From: Deltaproteobacteria bacterium
GTDB lineage: Bacteria; Desulfobacterota; DSM-4660; Desulfatiglandales; Desulfatiglandaceae
NCBI GenBank assembly: GCA_019309145.1
Contig: JAFDGR010000004.1
Coordinates: 1-64,000, forward strand
Direction: 5' to 3'
Length of the DNA: 64,000 nt
Under the pieces are notes generated by a model. It did not search any database and had not been told where the DNA came from. It saw only the letters and a list, made by a program, of their open reading frames with translations. Made by a program: the position numbers and the translations under genes. Positions within the stretch are counted from its first letter, which is position 1, and the number at the start of each line of letters is the position of its first letter. This document shows positions 17,346 to 26,231 of this stretch, piece by piece.

Positions 17346-18764
17346 ATGGCTTTTGAACCAAAAGAGGAACAGAAAGAGCTAAAGTACGATGAGCTCCGCA
17401 TATATAGCGATGAGGAACTCAATAACTACACGGAAGAAGAGCTCAAGAACTTCAAAGTAAAGCATGATATCCCGGATGTGGAGGAACTGGAAAAAGGTCC
17501 GTGGCCCAGCTTTGTGGCGGATGCCAAGCGGGAAGCCCTGCATCGGCACAAGCTGGCTGATGACCGCATGTTGATTGATCGAGACGTGGTTGAAGATATG
17601 CTGGGGCAGCTCCAGATCTCTTTTGACGAAGGAGAAACCCACTGGAAACACGGCGGTATTGTCGGTGTATTCGGGTATGGCGGGGGTGTTATCGGGAGGT
17701 ATTCCGATCTCCAGGAAAAATTTCCCTCAATTGCCCATTTCCACACGCTGCGGGTGAATCAACCAGCCAGCAAATTCTACAACACCGATTACCTGCGAAG
17801 CCTTTGCGACCTGTGGGAGTACCGCGGAAGCGGTCTGATGAACATGCACGGCTCCACCGGTGACATTGTTTTCCTCGGGACGTTTACTGAACAGCTTGAG
17901 CCTATTTTTTATGAACTCGGCCATGTGCTTCAACAGGACCTTGGCGGATCAGGGTCCAATCTCAGGACCCCGTCCTGCTGTCTCGGCAGGGCACGCTGCG
18001 AGTGGGCGTGCTATGATACCCAGCAGATGTGCTACGAGTTGACCCACTACTACCAGGACGAACTCCATCGACCTGCCTTTCCGTACAAGTTCAAATTTAA
18101 GTTTGACGGATGTCCCAATTGCTGTGTCGCGTCCATTGCCCGGTCCGACATGTCCTTCATCGGCACCTGGCGTGATAATATCAGGATCGACCAGGAAGCT
18201 GTCCAGGCTTATATCGGCGGCGAGATTGCGCCAAACGGTGGCGCGCATGCCGGCAAGGACTGGGGGAAATTTGACATCCAGAAAGAGGTCATTGATCTCT
18301 GCCCGACCGAATGCATGTGGATGGAAGACGGGAAACTGATGATCGATGACAAGGAATGCACCCGCTGCATGCACTGCATCAATGTCATGCCCCAGGCCCT
18401 GAGGCCGGGCACGGATACGGGAGTAAGCATTCTCTTTGGTGCCAAGGCGCCTATTCTCGAAGGGGCCCAGATGGCCACGCTCACCGTTCCCTTCATGAAG
18501 GTCGAGGAACCATACGACAATGTGAAGGAACTCGTTGAAAAAGTCTGGGATTGGTGGATGGAAGAAGGGAAGAACCGGGAGCGCCTTGGTGAGCTGATCC
18601 AGCGCTACGGTATTCCGAAATTCCTGGAAATGCTCGATCTGCCGCCCATGCCGCAGATGGTGAAGGAGCCCAGGAGCAATCCCTACATCTTCTGGAAAGA
18701 AGAGGATGTCCCAGGCGGATTCAAGCGTGATATCAACGACTACAGAGCCAGGCATAAGAGATAG
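17346..18764 (+). CDS. dsrA: dissimilatory sulfite reductase alpha subunit
   Basis: A 472-residue DsrA, subunit of the alpha2beta2 siroheme enzyme that reduces sulfite in the cytoplasm. Siroheme-linked [4Fe-4S] cysteines are at 212, 218, 256 and 260 (CCLGRARC and CPNCC). The inserted ferredoxin domain has C319, C323, C338, C341 and C344. The N-terminus is longer by about 30 acidic residues than the common 437-residue DsrA. AAAGGAGG precedes the ATG. It is the first gene of dsrABD; dsrB follows after 12 bp. Confidence 0.98.
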   Translation: MAFEPKEEQKELKYDELRIYSDEELNNYTEEELKNFKVKHDIPDVEELEKGPWPSFVADAKREALHRHKLADDRMLIDRDVVEDMLGQLQISFDEGETHWKHGGIVGVFGYGGGVIGRYSDLQEKFPSIAHFHTLRVNQPASKFYNTDYLRSLCDLWEYRGSGLMNMHGSTGDIVFLGTFTEQLEPIFYELGHVLQQDLGGSGSNLRTPSCCLGRARCEWACYDTQQMCYELTHYYQDELHRPAFPYKFKFKFDGCPNCCVASIARSDMSFIGTWRDNIRIDQEAVQAYIGGEIAPNGGAHAGKDWGKFDIQKEVIDLCPTECMWMEDGKLMIDDKECTRCMHCINVMPQALRPGTDTGVSILFGAKAPILEGAQMATLTVPFMKVEEPYDNVKELVEKVWDWWMEEGKNRERLGELIQRYGIPKFLEMLDLPPMPQMVKEPRSNPYIFWKEEDVPGGFKRDINDYRARHKR

Positions 18765-18776
18765 GAGGGACCAACG

Positions 18777-19964
18777 ATGGCATTATCTACTGAAAGATTG
18801 GGACTTTATAATCCGGACAAACCAATGGAGAACAGGTTGACGGACCTCGGTCCGCGGCATTTCTGGCAGTATTTTCCCCCGATTATTCAAAATAATTACG
18901 GGAAATGGAAGTACCATGAGATCCTGGAGCCGGGAATCCTGGTCCATGTATCCGAGACCGGGGACAAGGTTTTTACGATCCGCTGCGGCGGCTGCCGGTT
19001 CATGACCGTGGAGAACGTCCGGGAGATTTGCGAGATAGCTGATAAGTATTGTGAGGGGTATGTGCGCTTCACCACCAGGAACAACATTGAATTCATGGTG
19101 GACAGCGCTGATAAGATGGAGGCCTTGAAAAAAGACCTGCAGAGCAGAAAGCATGTCTCCGGCAGTTACAAGTTCCCCATCGGGGGGACCGGAGCAGGTG
19201 TGACCAACATCGTTCATACCCAGGGCTTTCTCCATTGCCATACACCGGCCACGGACGCGTCCTCCATGGTCAAGGCGGTCATGGACGACCTTTTCGAGTA
19301 TTTCCAGGGCATGACCCTGCCCGCGCAGGTACGGGTCTCCATGGCGTGCTGCCTCAATATGTGCGGTGCCGTGCATTGTTCGGATATCGCGCTTCTGGGG
19401 TACCACCGGAAACCCCCGGTGATTGACCATGAGGTGATCGATAAACTCTGTGAGATCCCCCTGGTTATCGCCGCGTGTCCCACCGGGGCCATTTCACCTG
19501 CAAAAAAGGAAGACGGCGGAAAGACCGTGAAGATCAAGGAAGAACGGTGCATGTTCTGCGGGAACTGCTATACCATGTGCATGGCGGTGCCCCTGGCGGA
19601 CAAAGAAGGCGATGGTGTGACCATCCTGGCGGGCGGCAAGATCTCCAACCGGATCAGCACTCCGAAATTTTCCAAGGTGGTCGTTCCTTTCCTGCCGAAC
19701 AACTTCCCGAGGTTTCCGGAAGTATGTGCAACGGTGAAAAAGATCATCGAGGCCTATGCTGCTGATGCCAAGAAATATGAGCGGCTCGGTGACTGGGCCG
19801 AGAGAATCGGCTGGGAAAAATTCTTTGAAAAGTGCGACCTGCCGTTCAGTGATCATCTGATCGATGATTACAGGCTGCAATACGATACGTACCGGACGAC
19901 GAGCCAGTTCAAGTACACCGAGGCGGCCTGGGAAGTATCGAGGGCAGCCGGCGGCATCGACTAA
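18777..19964 (+). CDS. dsrB: dissimilatory sulfite reductase beta subunit
   Basis: A 395-residue DsrB that carries the catalytic siroheme. Cysteines C154 and the group C191-C192-C196-C201 ([11 protein letters not shown]) bind the coupled cluster. The ferredoxin insert has C234 and C258, C261, C264, C268 ([11 protein letters not shown]). Length is close to the family norm of about 380. An AGGAGGG site sits between dsrA and dsrB. DsrC inserts its C-terminal arm between DsrA and DsrB in solved complexes. Confidence 0.98.
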   Translation: MALSTERLGLYNPDKPMENRLTDLGPRHFWQYFPPIIQNNYGKWKYHEILEPGILVHVSETGDKVFTIRCGGCRFMTVENVREICEIADKYCEGYVRFTTRNNIEFMVDSADKMEALKKDLQSRKHVSGSYKFPIGGTGAGVTNIVHTQGFLHCHTPATDASSMVKAVMDDLFEYFQGMTLPAQVRVSMACCLNMCGAVHCSDIALLGYHRKPPVIDHEVIDKLCEIPLVIAACPTGAISPAKKEDGGKTVKIKEERCMFCGNCYTMCMAVPLADKEGDGVTILAGGKISNRISTPKFSKVVVPFLPNNFPRFPEVCATVKKIIEAYAADAKKYERLGDWAERIGWEKFFEKCDLPFSDHLIDDYRLQYDTYRTTSQFKYTEAAWEVSRAAGGID

Positions 19965-20001
19965 CTGTTTTTCTAAACCATCTTCGTAAAGGAGCAAACA
20001 G

Positions 20002-20232
20002 ATGGAAGACATAAAAAAGGCCATTTTGGATTTTGCCGAGAACAGCAAGAAGACCAAGTTTTACTTCAAAGACCTGGAAAAAGCAGTGCAGAAGACTATC
20101 CCGGACGCAAAGGCCAGGATGATCAAAAAGGCTGCTACCGCCCTGATCAATGAAGAAAAGTTGATCTACTTCTCGACCGGCAGCAGCACCATGTATGGCC
20201 TGAAAGGAAGAGGTGTTACCGAGGATCACTAG
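20002..20232 (+). CDS. dsrD: DsrD, sulfite reductase activator
   Basis: A 76-residue winged-helix protein, the usual third gene after dsrAB in sulfate and sulfite reducers that work reductively. It starts MEDIKKAILDF with a lysine-rich helical core and ends LKGRGVTEDH. DsrD has been shown in other organisms to stimulate DsrAB allosterically. Its presence argues for the reductive Dsr pathway and against sulfur oxidation. AAAGGAG precedes the ATG, and a terminator follows. Confidence 0.96.
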   Translation: MEDIKKAILDFAENSKKTKFYFKDLEKAVQKTIPDAKARMIKKAATALINEEKLIYFSTGSSTMYGLKGRGVTEDH

Positions 20233-20279
20233 CATCTGTTTGCAGTGATTTTTGTGTACCAAGAAATGTGTTCTCTTGC

Positions 20280-20322
20280 AGAAGAGGTCGCTGTTCCTGT
20301 TGGATCGCGGCCTCTTCTTTTC
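20280..20322 (+). terminator. terminator after dsrABD
   Basis: A 12-bp stem (AGAAGAGGTCGC with GCGGCCTCTTCT, one G-U pair), a 15-nt loop and a short T-rich tail. It closes the dsrABD transcript ahead of the TPR gene. Confidence 0.75.
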
Positions 20323-20427
20323 TCATTCATGCCCATCAGAAAGTGAAAAGAGGTGAGAGCTCAATACGCCGGGGCATGAGAAGATTGAGAAACGAGGAAA
20401 CAGAAAGAGAGTGTGTAGAGGAAAAGA

Positions 20428-21054
20428 ATGAAAGAACCACAGGGAGCTGAAGAATTTATTGCGCAGCAGAAGGCAATACTGGCAGAGAATTCCGAGTGTG
20501 CCAGTTCGAGCTACAACCTTGGGGTCGGCCTGATGGGCCAGGGAAAGCTGGACGAGGCAATAGAGGCGTTCAACGAGGCCATCAGGAACAGCGGCCGGAT
20601 GTTTGAGGGATATGTAAATCTTGGGTATATCTATTTCAAGAAAGGGGATCTCGAGCAGGTCATCGAGGTCAACAAAAAGGCCATCGAGATAGAACCACGG
20701 TATGCCAGAGGATATGCCAACCTGGGATTCGCCTACCTGCAGCTTGCAAGGACTGAAGAGGCTATTGAGGCCCTTGAAAAGGCCATTGCATTGAACCCGG
20801 ATATTGTGCAGGCCTGGAGCAACCTGGTAAACGCCCACCTCCAGAAGGGCGATGTGTCCAAGGCCATCGAGACAGGCGAGAAACTCGTTGAGAAGGCCCC
20901 GGATTTTGCCCTTGGCCAGAACAATCTCGCCTTTGCGTACTATAGCAATGAAGAATATGAAAAGGCGATCGCCCACTTGGACAAGGCTGTTTCCCTTGGA
21001 TTCCAGGTCCATCCTGAATTCCTGGAAAAACTGGAGCCTCATCGCACGAAATGA
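20428..21054 (+). CDS. TPR-repeat protein
   Basis: A 208-residue soluble protein built of about five tetratricopeptide repeats from residue 20 to 190 (for example YNLGVGLMGQGKLDEAIEAF, YVNLGYIYFKKGDLEQVIE). TPRs bind partner proteins. No signal peptide or enzyme domain is seen. It sits behind dsrABD but after a terminator, and its stop codon overlaps the start of the broken CxxC-rich gene, so these two form a unit. A link to Dsr assembly is only suggested by position. Confidence 0.8.
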   Translation: MKEPQGAEEFIAQQKAILAENSECASSSYNLGVGLMGQGKLDEAIEAFNEAIRNSGRMFEGYVNLGYIYFKKGDLEQVIEVNKKAIEIEPRYARGYANLGFAYLQLARTEEAIEALEKAIALNPDIVQAWSNLVNAHLQKGDVSKAIETGEKLVEKAPDFALGQNNLAFAYYSNEEYEKAIAHLDKAVSLGFQVHPEFLEKLEPHRTK

Positions 21055-21690
21055 TGGTCACACCTCTTTTCGAGAAATACGAGGTTCTGGTTGCGACGGC
21101 GGATCTCGCATTCAGAGAAATGCGCAGTCAATATCCTTCCTGCGTCAAGTGCGAACCTCTGTGTTCTGATTGCTGTCATGCTGTGTTCGGCCTGTTCCTG
21201 ATCGAAGCGGCCTATCTGAGATCCCAATTCGAGATCCCAATTCGAAAAGCTTGACAGGAAAGAGAGACGCCAGGCCGTTTCCAGGGCCGCCAGGGCTGAA
21301 AAGGAAATGGGAAGAATGGTAAGCACGGCGCAAAAAGGGGGAGAACCCCAGGGTTCCTATTCCCTTGAAAAAGCGCGTGTCCGGTGTCCGCTCCTGAATG
21401 AGGTCGATGCGTGTGTGCTTTATCAATACCGCCCCATCACCTGCCGGGTGTATGGCATTCCAACTGCGATTCAGGGAAAGGCCCATGTTTGCTGGAAGGC
21501 GAAGTTTGAAAAGGAAAAAGCATATCCCGCGTTTAATCTCGACGAGGTAAACAGGAAACTTTACTATTTATCCAGGGAGTTCCTGCAGGGGATGGGGGGA
21601 AGCGATCCATCAAAGGCAACTTTTCTGGTCAGTGTTTCCAAGGTTATTGCGACCAGGACACCCGATTTGATAAGGGAAATTTTTCTGTAA
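21051..21690 (+). pseudogene. YkgJ-like CxxC-rich protein, disrupted by a 13-bp duplication
   Basis: Two partial ORFs in different frames make one protein of the zinc/iron-chelating YkgJ family. The first part (21051-21254) has the CVKCEPLCSDCC cluster; the second has VRCPLL and ITCRVYG motifs. The break is an exact 13-bp tandem repeat, GAGATCCCAATTC at 21218-21230 and again at 21231-21243. Removing one copy restores a continuous frame (AYLRSQFEKLDRKERRQ) of about 208 residues. This is a recent mutation, a slippage-prone phase switch or an assembly error. The start overlaps the TPR stop. Confidence 0.85.
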
Positions 21691-22816
21691 TAGAAGAGAG
21701 TTCTTCCACGTGACCCGGCAGATGTTCTATGATGAGCCCCAGTTCTTCCGGGTCTCCCTCCCGGTAGATTTCCACGAGTGGTTCGAAGGCGGCAATCAGT
21801 TCTGCCGGGGAAAAGGAGGTGAGGAGAGCAAGAAAATCCCGGGCAACGGTTTCCGTGAAATACCCTTCATCGGTCATCGTCTCGATTGCCGAGAAAAAAC
21901 CCTCCGTCACCGCCGGCAGGATATTCCCTTCAATCCAGGTCACCTGTCCCTCCCCGTCGAGCCGGTCAAGCCGCATTCTCAGCCCCATATCAAGAAAGAA
22001 AAAGAGGAGATTCCCTAGTATCTTTTTCGGACCCTGCCCGGGGAGCCTGAGCAATGGTTCATATCCCCGGGCAGTGGTGAGTCTGGCAGTGGGTGCATCT
22101 GCCAGGTTCCCGATGACGAAATCGCCTGCAGCGTGATGCCACGGACGAACCTGGCGTGAAGTCTCAGGGTCATAGAGGAGGGTCAGGATCCGGGCGGCCT
22201 GCCGGAAGAGTTGAAAAAAGAGTTTCTCCGAAGCAGTGTAATACCCCTTTTCCTGGTCCCAAACGCGGAGGCACTGTTTGCCTGTGCCATCCCGGGAAAC
22301 ATGCCACTCATGATACCCTTCCAGCCATTCTTCGAGCAGGAAGGAAAGGCTTTCCGTTTGCCTGCCGTGGACAATATCCTGGTTTCCCTTGCAATAGGCG
22401 TTTGGAAGGCCGCAGGATGGATGCATTTTGTTTAGGAAGGTCAGGGTGTTATATTCCCGTTCCAATGCCTCCCTGCTCTTTTCGGTCATGGCCGCGACCA
22501 GGGAAAATTTGGCGGAAACGCTCTTTCCTTCAATTTCAACACTGGCCACATGGTACAGTGCCCCCTGTTTCTCACTGCGTATCAGAAGCTTCCTGATCCG
22601 TTCCTCGGGGGAACGCTTTTCCTCCCGGGGTTGGAGTGTGTTCAGGAAAGATTCAAGGTTATGCTCAAGCAGGAATGCCTGTGCGGCATTGAAATAATCC
22701 CCGAGTTTGAGAAACGGGTGTTGCATTGAAGGGAAGAGGAACAAAGGCTTTTCAAGGTCTTTCGGGGTGAGAAAAATGTCCCCGTCCGGCGAAGAAAAAA
22801 GGAAAAGGATGTTCAT
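21644..22816 (-). CDS. uncharacterised protein with kinase-like (APH-type) features
   Basis: A 390-residue protein that I do not recognise with certainty. The segment from about 90 to 300 (HVASVEIEGKSVSAKFSLV, a helical EREYNTLTFLNKMH, LLEEWLEGYHEW, PWHHAAGDFVI) resembles the layout of aminoglycoside phosphotransferase or lipopolysaccharide kinase folds. A clear catalytic HxDxxxxN motif is not seen, so the resemblance may be only structural. No signal peptide or transmembrane helix. It overlaps the upstream HEAT-repeat gene by 4 bp and is the last of four genes transcribed together. Its 3' end overlaps the broken YkgJ-like gene on the other strand by 47 bp. Confidence 0.65.
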   Translation of the reverse strand: MNILFLFSSPDGDIFLTPKDLEKPLFLFPSMQHPFLKLGDYFNAAQAFLLEHNLESFLNTLQPREEKRSPEERIRKLLIRSEKQGALYHVASVEIEGKSVSAKFSLVAAMTEKSREALEREYNTLTFLNKMHPSCGLPNAYCKGNQDIVHGRQTESLSFLLEEWLEGYHEWHVSRDGTGKQCLRVWDQEKGYYTASEKLFFQLFRQAARILTLLYDPETSRQVRPWHHAAGDFVIGNLADAPTARLTTARGYEPLLRLPGQGPKKILGNLLFFFLDMGLRMRLDRLDGEGQVTWIEGNILPAVTEGFFSAIETMTDEGYFTETVARDFLALLTSFSPAELIAAFEPLVEIYREGDPEELGLIIEHLPGHVEELSSITEKFPLSNRVSWSQ

Positions 22817-23907
22817 AACCGTGCGTAGGCCTCGGCAGCAACCTGTGCCACCGTCTTTTTTTCAAGAACACCGTGTTCGTATATTTCTATCCGGGTTGTT
22901 TCGGCCCGAAGCCCTTCCAGGTCTTTCTTTATTTCAGTTGCGCCGAGGTTGCCGAGAAGGCGGGCGGCATACCCTCTTACCGCAGGGTCCTGGTCTTTCA
23001 GGTAGGGAATGAAGTGAAGGGTATACTTTCGCAACAGATCAGGCCGTTCCCCGGCAATGGATCCGAGGGTACGAAGGGTTATGGCTCTCCTGGTTTCATC
23101 GCCGAGAAACTGGTAAAGCTCAGGGATATATCCGGCGAAAAGGTCTATCTTGTGGCGTATGATTTCTCCGATGGCCTCGAATGCTCCCCAACTGGATGCG
23201 GCGGTATCGGAAATGGCGGTGAAGAGGCGCTGGAGGAGTTTGGAAATGCTGGCGGGCTTGTCCACGGCGATCCTGGCGGCTACACACCCGAGCGCTTCTG
23301 CTGCGCGGTGCCGGAACTGCGGGTCCGCTGAATAGAGGAGTCGCATCAGGTTTCTCTCCATCTTCCTGTCTGTTTCTGCAGCCTCAATCAATGGGTCCAG
23401 CCGGTAAGACCTGACCAGCGCTTCCACTTCCTCTTTTGTGAAGGACTTTCCTTTGACCGGTGGCCTCTTTTTCCCTGGAACGGGCTTGGCGGTTTCCAGT
23501 TTTTTCCTGACCCCATCCGCGGTGACTTCCAGCACATCCTCGTGAAATCGCACGAAGAAAAGGGCACCGGAAATCCTTCTGCCTTCGAAGACACCACCCG
23601 GGACAATAAGGTGATTCACATAATCGTAATTGTCGATTTGCTCTTCCTGGTAATCTTCATCCGGTGCCAGGTTCCAGGCCAGATCCCAGTCCATGTTGCA
23701 TCCGAACACCAGTGCTTCTATCTGGGCCGAACCCAGGTTGTGGCCGGTGACGTCGCAGGCATAAACAGCCCCGCAAGAACAGGCTCCTACCGGCATCTCG
23801 CCGGGTCGGCGGAGGTTCAGTTCTTTGGGCTTTTCTATCATCATCCCACAGAAGGGGCACGTGGGCCTCTTTATGAAGTCTCTCCCGAGGAGTTTATTCT
23901 CACGCAT
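22813..23907 (-). CDS. HEAT-repeat protein with an N-terminal zinc-ribbon-like segment
   Basis: A 364-residue soluble protein. Residues 15-50 contain CPFCGMM and CSCGAVYAC, a likely metal ribbon. The C-terminal half (about 190-350) is a run of HEAT-like helical repeats (RHRAAEALGCVAARI, VRGYAARLLGNLGATE). Proteins of this layout occur in sulfate reducers, but the function is unknown to me. It follows the 78-residue gene by 23 bp and overlaps the next gene by an ATGA, so it is part of a compact operon. A scaffold or assembly role would fit the repeats. Confidence 0.75.
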   Translation of the reverse strand: MRENKLLGRDFIKRPTCPFCGMMIEKPKELNLRRPGEMPVGACSCGAVYACDVTGHNLGSAQIEALVFGCNMDWDLAWNLAPDEDYQEEQIDNYDYVNHLIVPGGVFEGRRISGALFFVRFHEDVLEVTADGVRKKLETAKPVPGKKRPPVKGKSFTKEEVEALVRSYRLDPLIEAAETDRKMERNLMRLLYSADPQFRHRAAEALGCVAARIAVDKPASISKLLQRLFTAISDTAASSWGAFEAIGEIIRHKIDLFAGYIPELYQFLGDETRRAITLRTLGSIAGERPDLLRKYTLHFIPYLKDQDPAVRGYAARLLGNLGATEIKKDLEGLRAETTRIEIYEHGVLEKKTVAQVAAEAYARL

Positions 23908-23930
23908 ACATGTCTTCCATGGTTTCCGCT

Positions 23931-24167
23931 TCAGGTCCGGACTTTCAGGTCCAGGTCCCGCGAATCTTCATCGTATTCGAATGCAGTGATCTCGAAATCG
24001 GAGCGGGTTTCCCGGAAGTAGATGAGCCAGTTGCTGTATCGGGGACCGGCGAACGCGCAATTGAGCGTCCCGATTCGCGCGTTCAGTTTTTTCAGTTTCG
24101 GGACCACTTCCTCTGAGAACGCGGTCATGATCTGGAATTTTTCGTCTTCTGTCAGTTCTTCTGTCAT
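23931..24167 (-). CDS. small acidic protein of unknown function
   Basis: A 78-residue, strongly acidic protein beginning MTEELTEDEKFQIMTAFSEE and ending EDSRDLDLKVRT, with a single cysteine (TLNCAFAG). No known domain is recognised. The frame is open for 27 more residues upstream, but those overlap the end of the FmdB-like gene and look unlike coding sequence, so the internal ATG at 24167 is chosen. It lies between the zinc ribbon and the HEAT-repeat genes in the same operon. Confidence 0.6.
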   Translation of the reverse strand: MTEELTEDEKFQIMTAFSEEVVPKLKKLNARIGTLNCAFAGPRYSNWLIYFRETRSDFEITAFEYDEDSRDLDLKVRT

Positions 24168-24222
24168 GGCTAATCCGATCAAACGCAAGCGCCATTGATG
24201 ATCTGCGTTGAACCCTGTTTTT

Positions 24223-24468
24223 CTACTTGCTTGGACCGGGGAGATCAAGGGTCATGCACTGGCTGGAAGGGCCACACGACTTGGCGGTGATCTTCGGCTG
24301 GTTCCCGCCGGGGCCGGCACCAATGGTATAGTTTGTTCGGCTCACGACTCGTTCAAAGGAATCCGATTGGCATGCAGGGCAGGTTATCTCTTCTTCCTCC
24401 CCGGCACTCGTGAACAGTTTCTCAAAAATGTTGCCGCATTTCAGGCATCTGAACTCAAATATGGGCAT
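24223..24468 (-). CDS. FmdB-family zinc ribbon protein
   Basis: An 81-residue protein starting MPIFEFRCLKCGNIFEKL, the diagnostic FmdB/CxxC_CXXC_SSSS start. Its zinc-ribbon cysteines are CLKC (about 9-12) and CPAC (about 31-34). A Gly/Pro-rich tail with two more cysteines (SCGPSSQC) follows. The family is a presumed regulator or chaperone-like factor of unknown role. AGGAG lies 8 nt before the chosen ATG. It is the first gene of the four-gene minus-strand operon. Confidence 0.85.
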   Translation of the reverse strand: MPIFEFRCLKCGNIFEKLFTSAGEEEEITCPACQSDSFERVVSRTNYTIGAGPGGNQPKITAKSCGPSSQCMTLDLPGPSK

Positions 24469-24519
24469 TGCAATGCTCCTTGGTTTGGAAATATAATACA
24501 ACAACTACTCAGGTTGACT

Positions 24520-24570
24520 GGTTCACGGTTCACAGTTGGCTTTTTGCTCGCCAACCTTGAACTGTGAACC
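24520..24570. repeat. REP-like inverted repeat
   Basis: A long imperfect inverted repeat built on GGTTCAC...GTGAACC half-units (GGTTCACGGTTCAC with CTTGAACTGTGAACC), about 20 bp per arm with a short T-rich loop. It lies between two divergent genes, has no coding capacity and lacks a terminal T-run. Its repeated GTTCAC units look like a dispersed palindromic repeat. Confidence 0.6.
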
Positions 24571-24626
24571 ACGGAACTTTGAACCTCAATAATTTAATAT
24601 ATAGCCATATATGGGGACAAAGTCAA

Positions 24627-25487
24627 ATGACGATTCTCTCGTTTCATCCCTGTTTCGGGGCAGACAAACAGATAATCCTCGGCGCCAGGTCTCTCAGCCG
24701 GGAAGACCGAATGTCCATTGACCGGGCAGACGCTATTCTGCTGCCCCAGGGGTGTTCCGAGGAACTCTACCATGCCTGCGCTCAGTCAGGGGCGCCCGTT
24801 TTCCCGGAATATGGGGTCCGGTTTCAATATCCGGGAAAAACCGGCCAGGCGCAACTTTTCCGGGAATTGTTACTCCCCCATCCCGAAACATATTGCTGGA
24901 AGAATGTCGCTGACTTCAGGTTGTTTTTGGAAAAGAGAGCATCCCCATCCCACAGGTTTCCTTTTTTTGTCAAAATCGACGGGGCCCATGAAGGGGAGGG
25001 AGTGTTTTTCATTGAAGACGAAACTCACCTTCAGGATGTTCTTGGGCAATTGAAGCAAAGGGAGGCGTCAGGTACTTCCGGTTTTCTGACGCAGGCTGCT
25101 GTGCCCACTCGTGGAAACGTCCTTCGCGCAGTGATTATCGGGAATGACATTTTTTCGTTTTGGAAACGGCCGTCCGAAAAGGGCGGGATGATCACCAACA
25201 TTAGCAAAGGAGGCCTTCTCGACAGGAAATGGCGGCCCGATCTCCAGGAAAAGGCGGTCGTGGAGACAAGGAATGTATCCCGGAAGACGGGACTCAACCT
25301 GGCAGCCATCGATTTTGCCGTGGCGGTGGACGAATCGGATCCGCGACCGCTCTTTCTTGAGATCAATTACTTTTTTGCGCGCAGGGGCCTGGGAGGAACA
25401 ATGCCCTATTACCGGTACCTTTATCGTGCCATACGGGAATGGCTTGCGCAGAAGAATCTTGACCCTGATCGGATCGTCCTCTATTGA
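24627..25487 (+). CDS. ATP-grasp family ligase
   Basis: A 286-residue ATP-grasp protein. ATP-binding features are visible: FPFFVKIDGAHEGEGVFFIED (first lysine and glycine-rich loop), GFLTQAAVP, VLRAVIIGND, and the metal-binding LFLEINYFFARRGLGG near the C-terminus (E and N ligands). These enzymes join a carboxylate to an amine or thiol; the substrate is unknown. ATG 24627 is chosen; the frame is open 21 codons upstream over the inverted repeat. It converges with yjbQ with a 3-bp gap. Confidence 0.75.
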   Translation: MTILSFHPCFGADKQIILGARSLSREDRMSIDRADAILLPQGCSEELYHACAQSGAPVFPEYGVRFQYPGKTGQAQLFRELLLPHPETYCWKNVADFRLFLEKRASPSHRFPFFVKIDGAHEGEGVFFIEDETHLQDVLGQLKQREASGTSGFLTQAAVPTRGNVLRAVIIGNDIFSFWKRPSEKGGMITNISKGGLLDRKWRPDLQEKAVVETRNVSRKTGLNLAAIDFAVAVDESDPRPLFLEINYFFARRGLGGTMPYYRYLYRAIREWLAQKNLDPDRIVLY

Positions 25488-25490
25488 ACC

Positions 25491-25883
25491 CTACTGAATT
25501 TTTAGAGCAACCTTCCTGCTCCGGGGGCCGTCAAACTCGCAGAAAAAGATCTTCTGCCAGGTGCCGAGAACCAGCCGGCCGTTCTCAATGAGGACGAGTA
25601 CCGAACTGCCCATGAGGGATGCCTTTATGTGACTGTCGGCGTTCCCTTCGAGATGACGGTAGCCGGCCCCCGCGGGAACAAGCTCGTTTAATTTCGTCAG
25701 GATGTCCTTGCAGACCGCAGGATCTGCGCCTTCATTGATAGTAATACCGGCGGTGGTATGGGGCACATAGACAACGCACATGCCGTCTTGCGTGCCCATT
25801 TTTGATACCTCTTCCTGGACTTTCGCCGTTATGTCGATCATTTCGATCCTGGTTCCTGTCTTCACCGATACAGAGATAGGCAT
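25491..25883 (-). CDS. yjbQ: YjbQ family protein (UPF0047)
   Basis: A 130-residue YjbQ protein, a trimeric beta-barrel family with reported weak thiamine-phosphate synthase activity but no agreed cellular role. The conserved [14 protein letters not shown] (about 40-53), [18 protein letters not shown] (about 77-94) and [18 protein letters not shown] motifs are all present. An AGGAGG site sits upstream of the start. It stands alone, convergent with the ATP-grasp gene. Confidence 0.88.
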   Translation of the reverse strand: MPISVSVKTGTRIEMIDITAKVQEEVSKMGTQDGMCVVYVPHTTAGITINEGADPAVCKDILTKLNELVPAGAGYRHLEGNADSHIKASLMGSSVLVLIENGRLVLGTWQKIFFCEFDGPRSRKVALKIQ

Positions 25884-26231
25884 CGTGACCTCCTTTGAAT
25901 CAACTCATCAGCGGAACTCGTGACATGAAGAAGCTCTCCGAGAGGGAGGAATGCGAGGAGCTTCATCAATATAAATTCGAATATCGAAGCACGAAATACG
26001 AAACAATACTCAATGACAGAAATTCAAATGACAAAAACGCCTTTCAAATCAATTTGTACCTACAATCTTCCTCGGTTTTTTATTTGGAGCATTATAACAT
26101 TCGGATTTTGAATTTGTTTCGGAATTCGATATTCGGATTTTGAATTTAGTTTGTTTCATAATGCGCCTTGAACAGGAGGCCTCATCAATGCTCAATCCGA
26201 TGTTGGGGGGCATTATTTGCGGGCCACTCTT
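25884..26231. repeat. non-coding spacer with a MITE-like inverted-repeat element
   Basis: The spacer is much more AT-rich than its surroundings. From about 25975 to 26148 it holds an inverted repeat: the left end reads AAATTCGAATATCGAAGCAC...GAAACAA and the right end TTGTTTCGGAATTCGATATTCGGATTTTGAATTT in two parts. Arms are about 35 bp and imperfect. The 82-residue ORF across it (25895-26143) is low-complexity and follows the repeat, so it is not taken as a gene. Related ATTCGATATTCG text recurs near 61607-61630. The last 80 bp hold nothing recognised. Confidence 0.6.

Noticed and set aside
25895-26143. 82-residue ORF in the spacer after yjbQ
   Set aside because: It lies across an AT-rich inverted repeat, has low complexity and no ribosome site.
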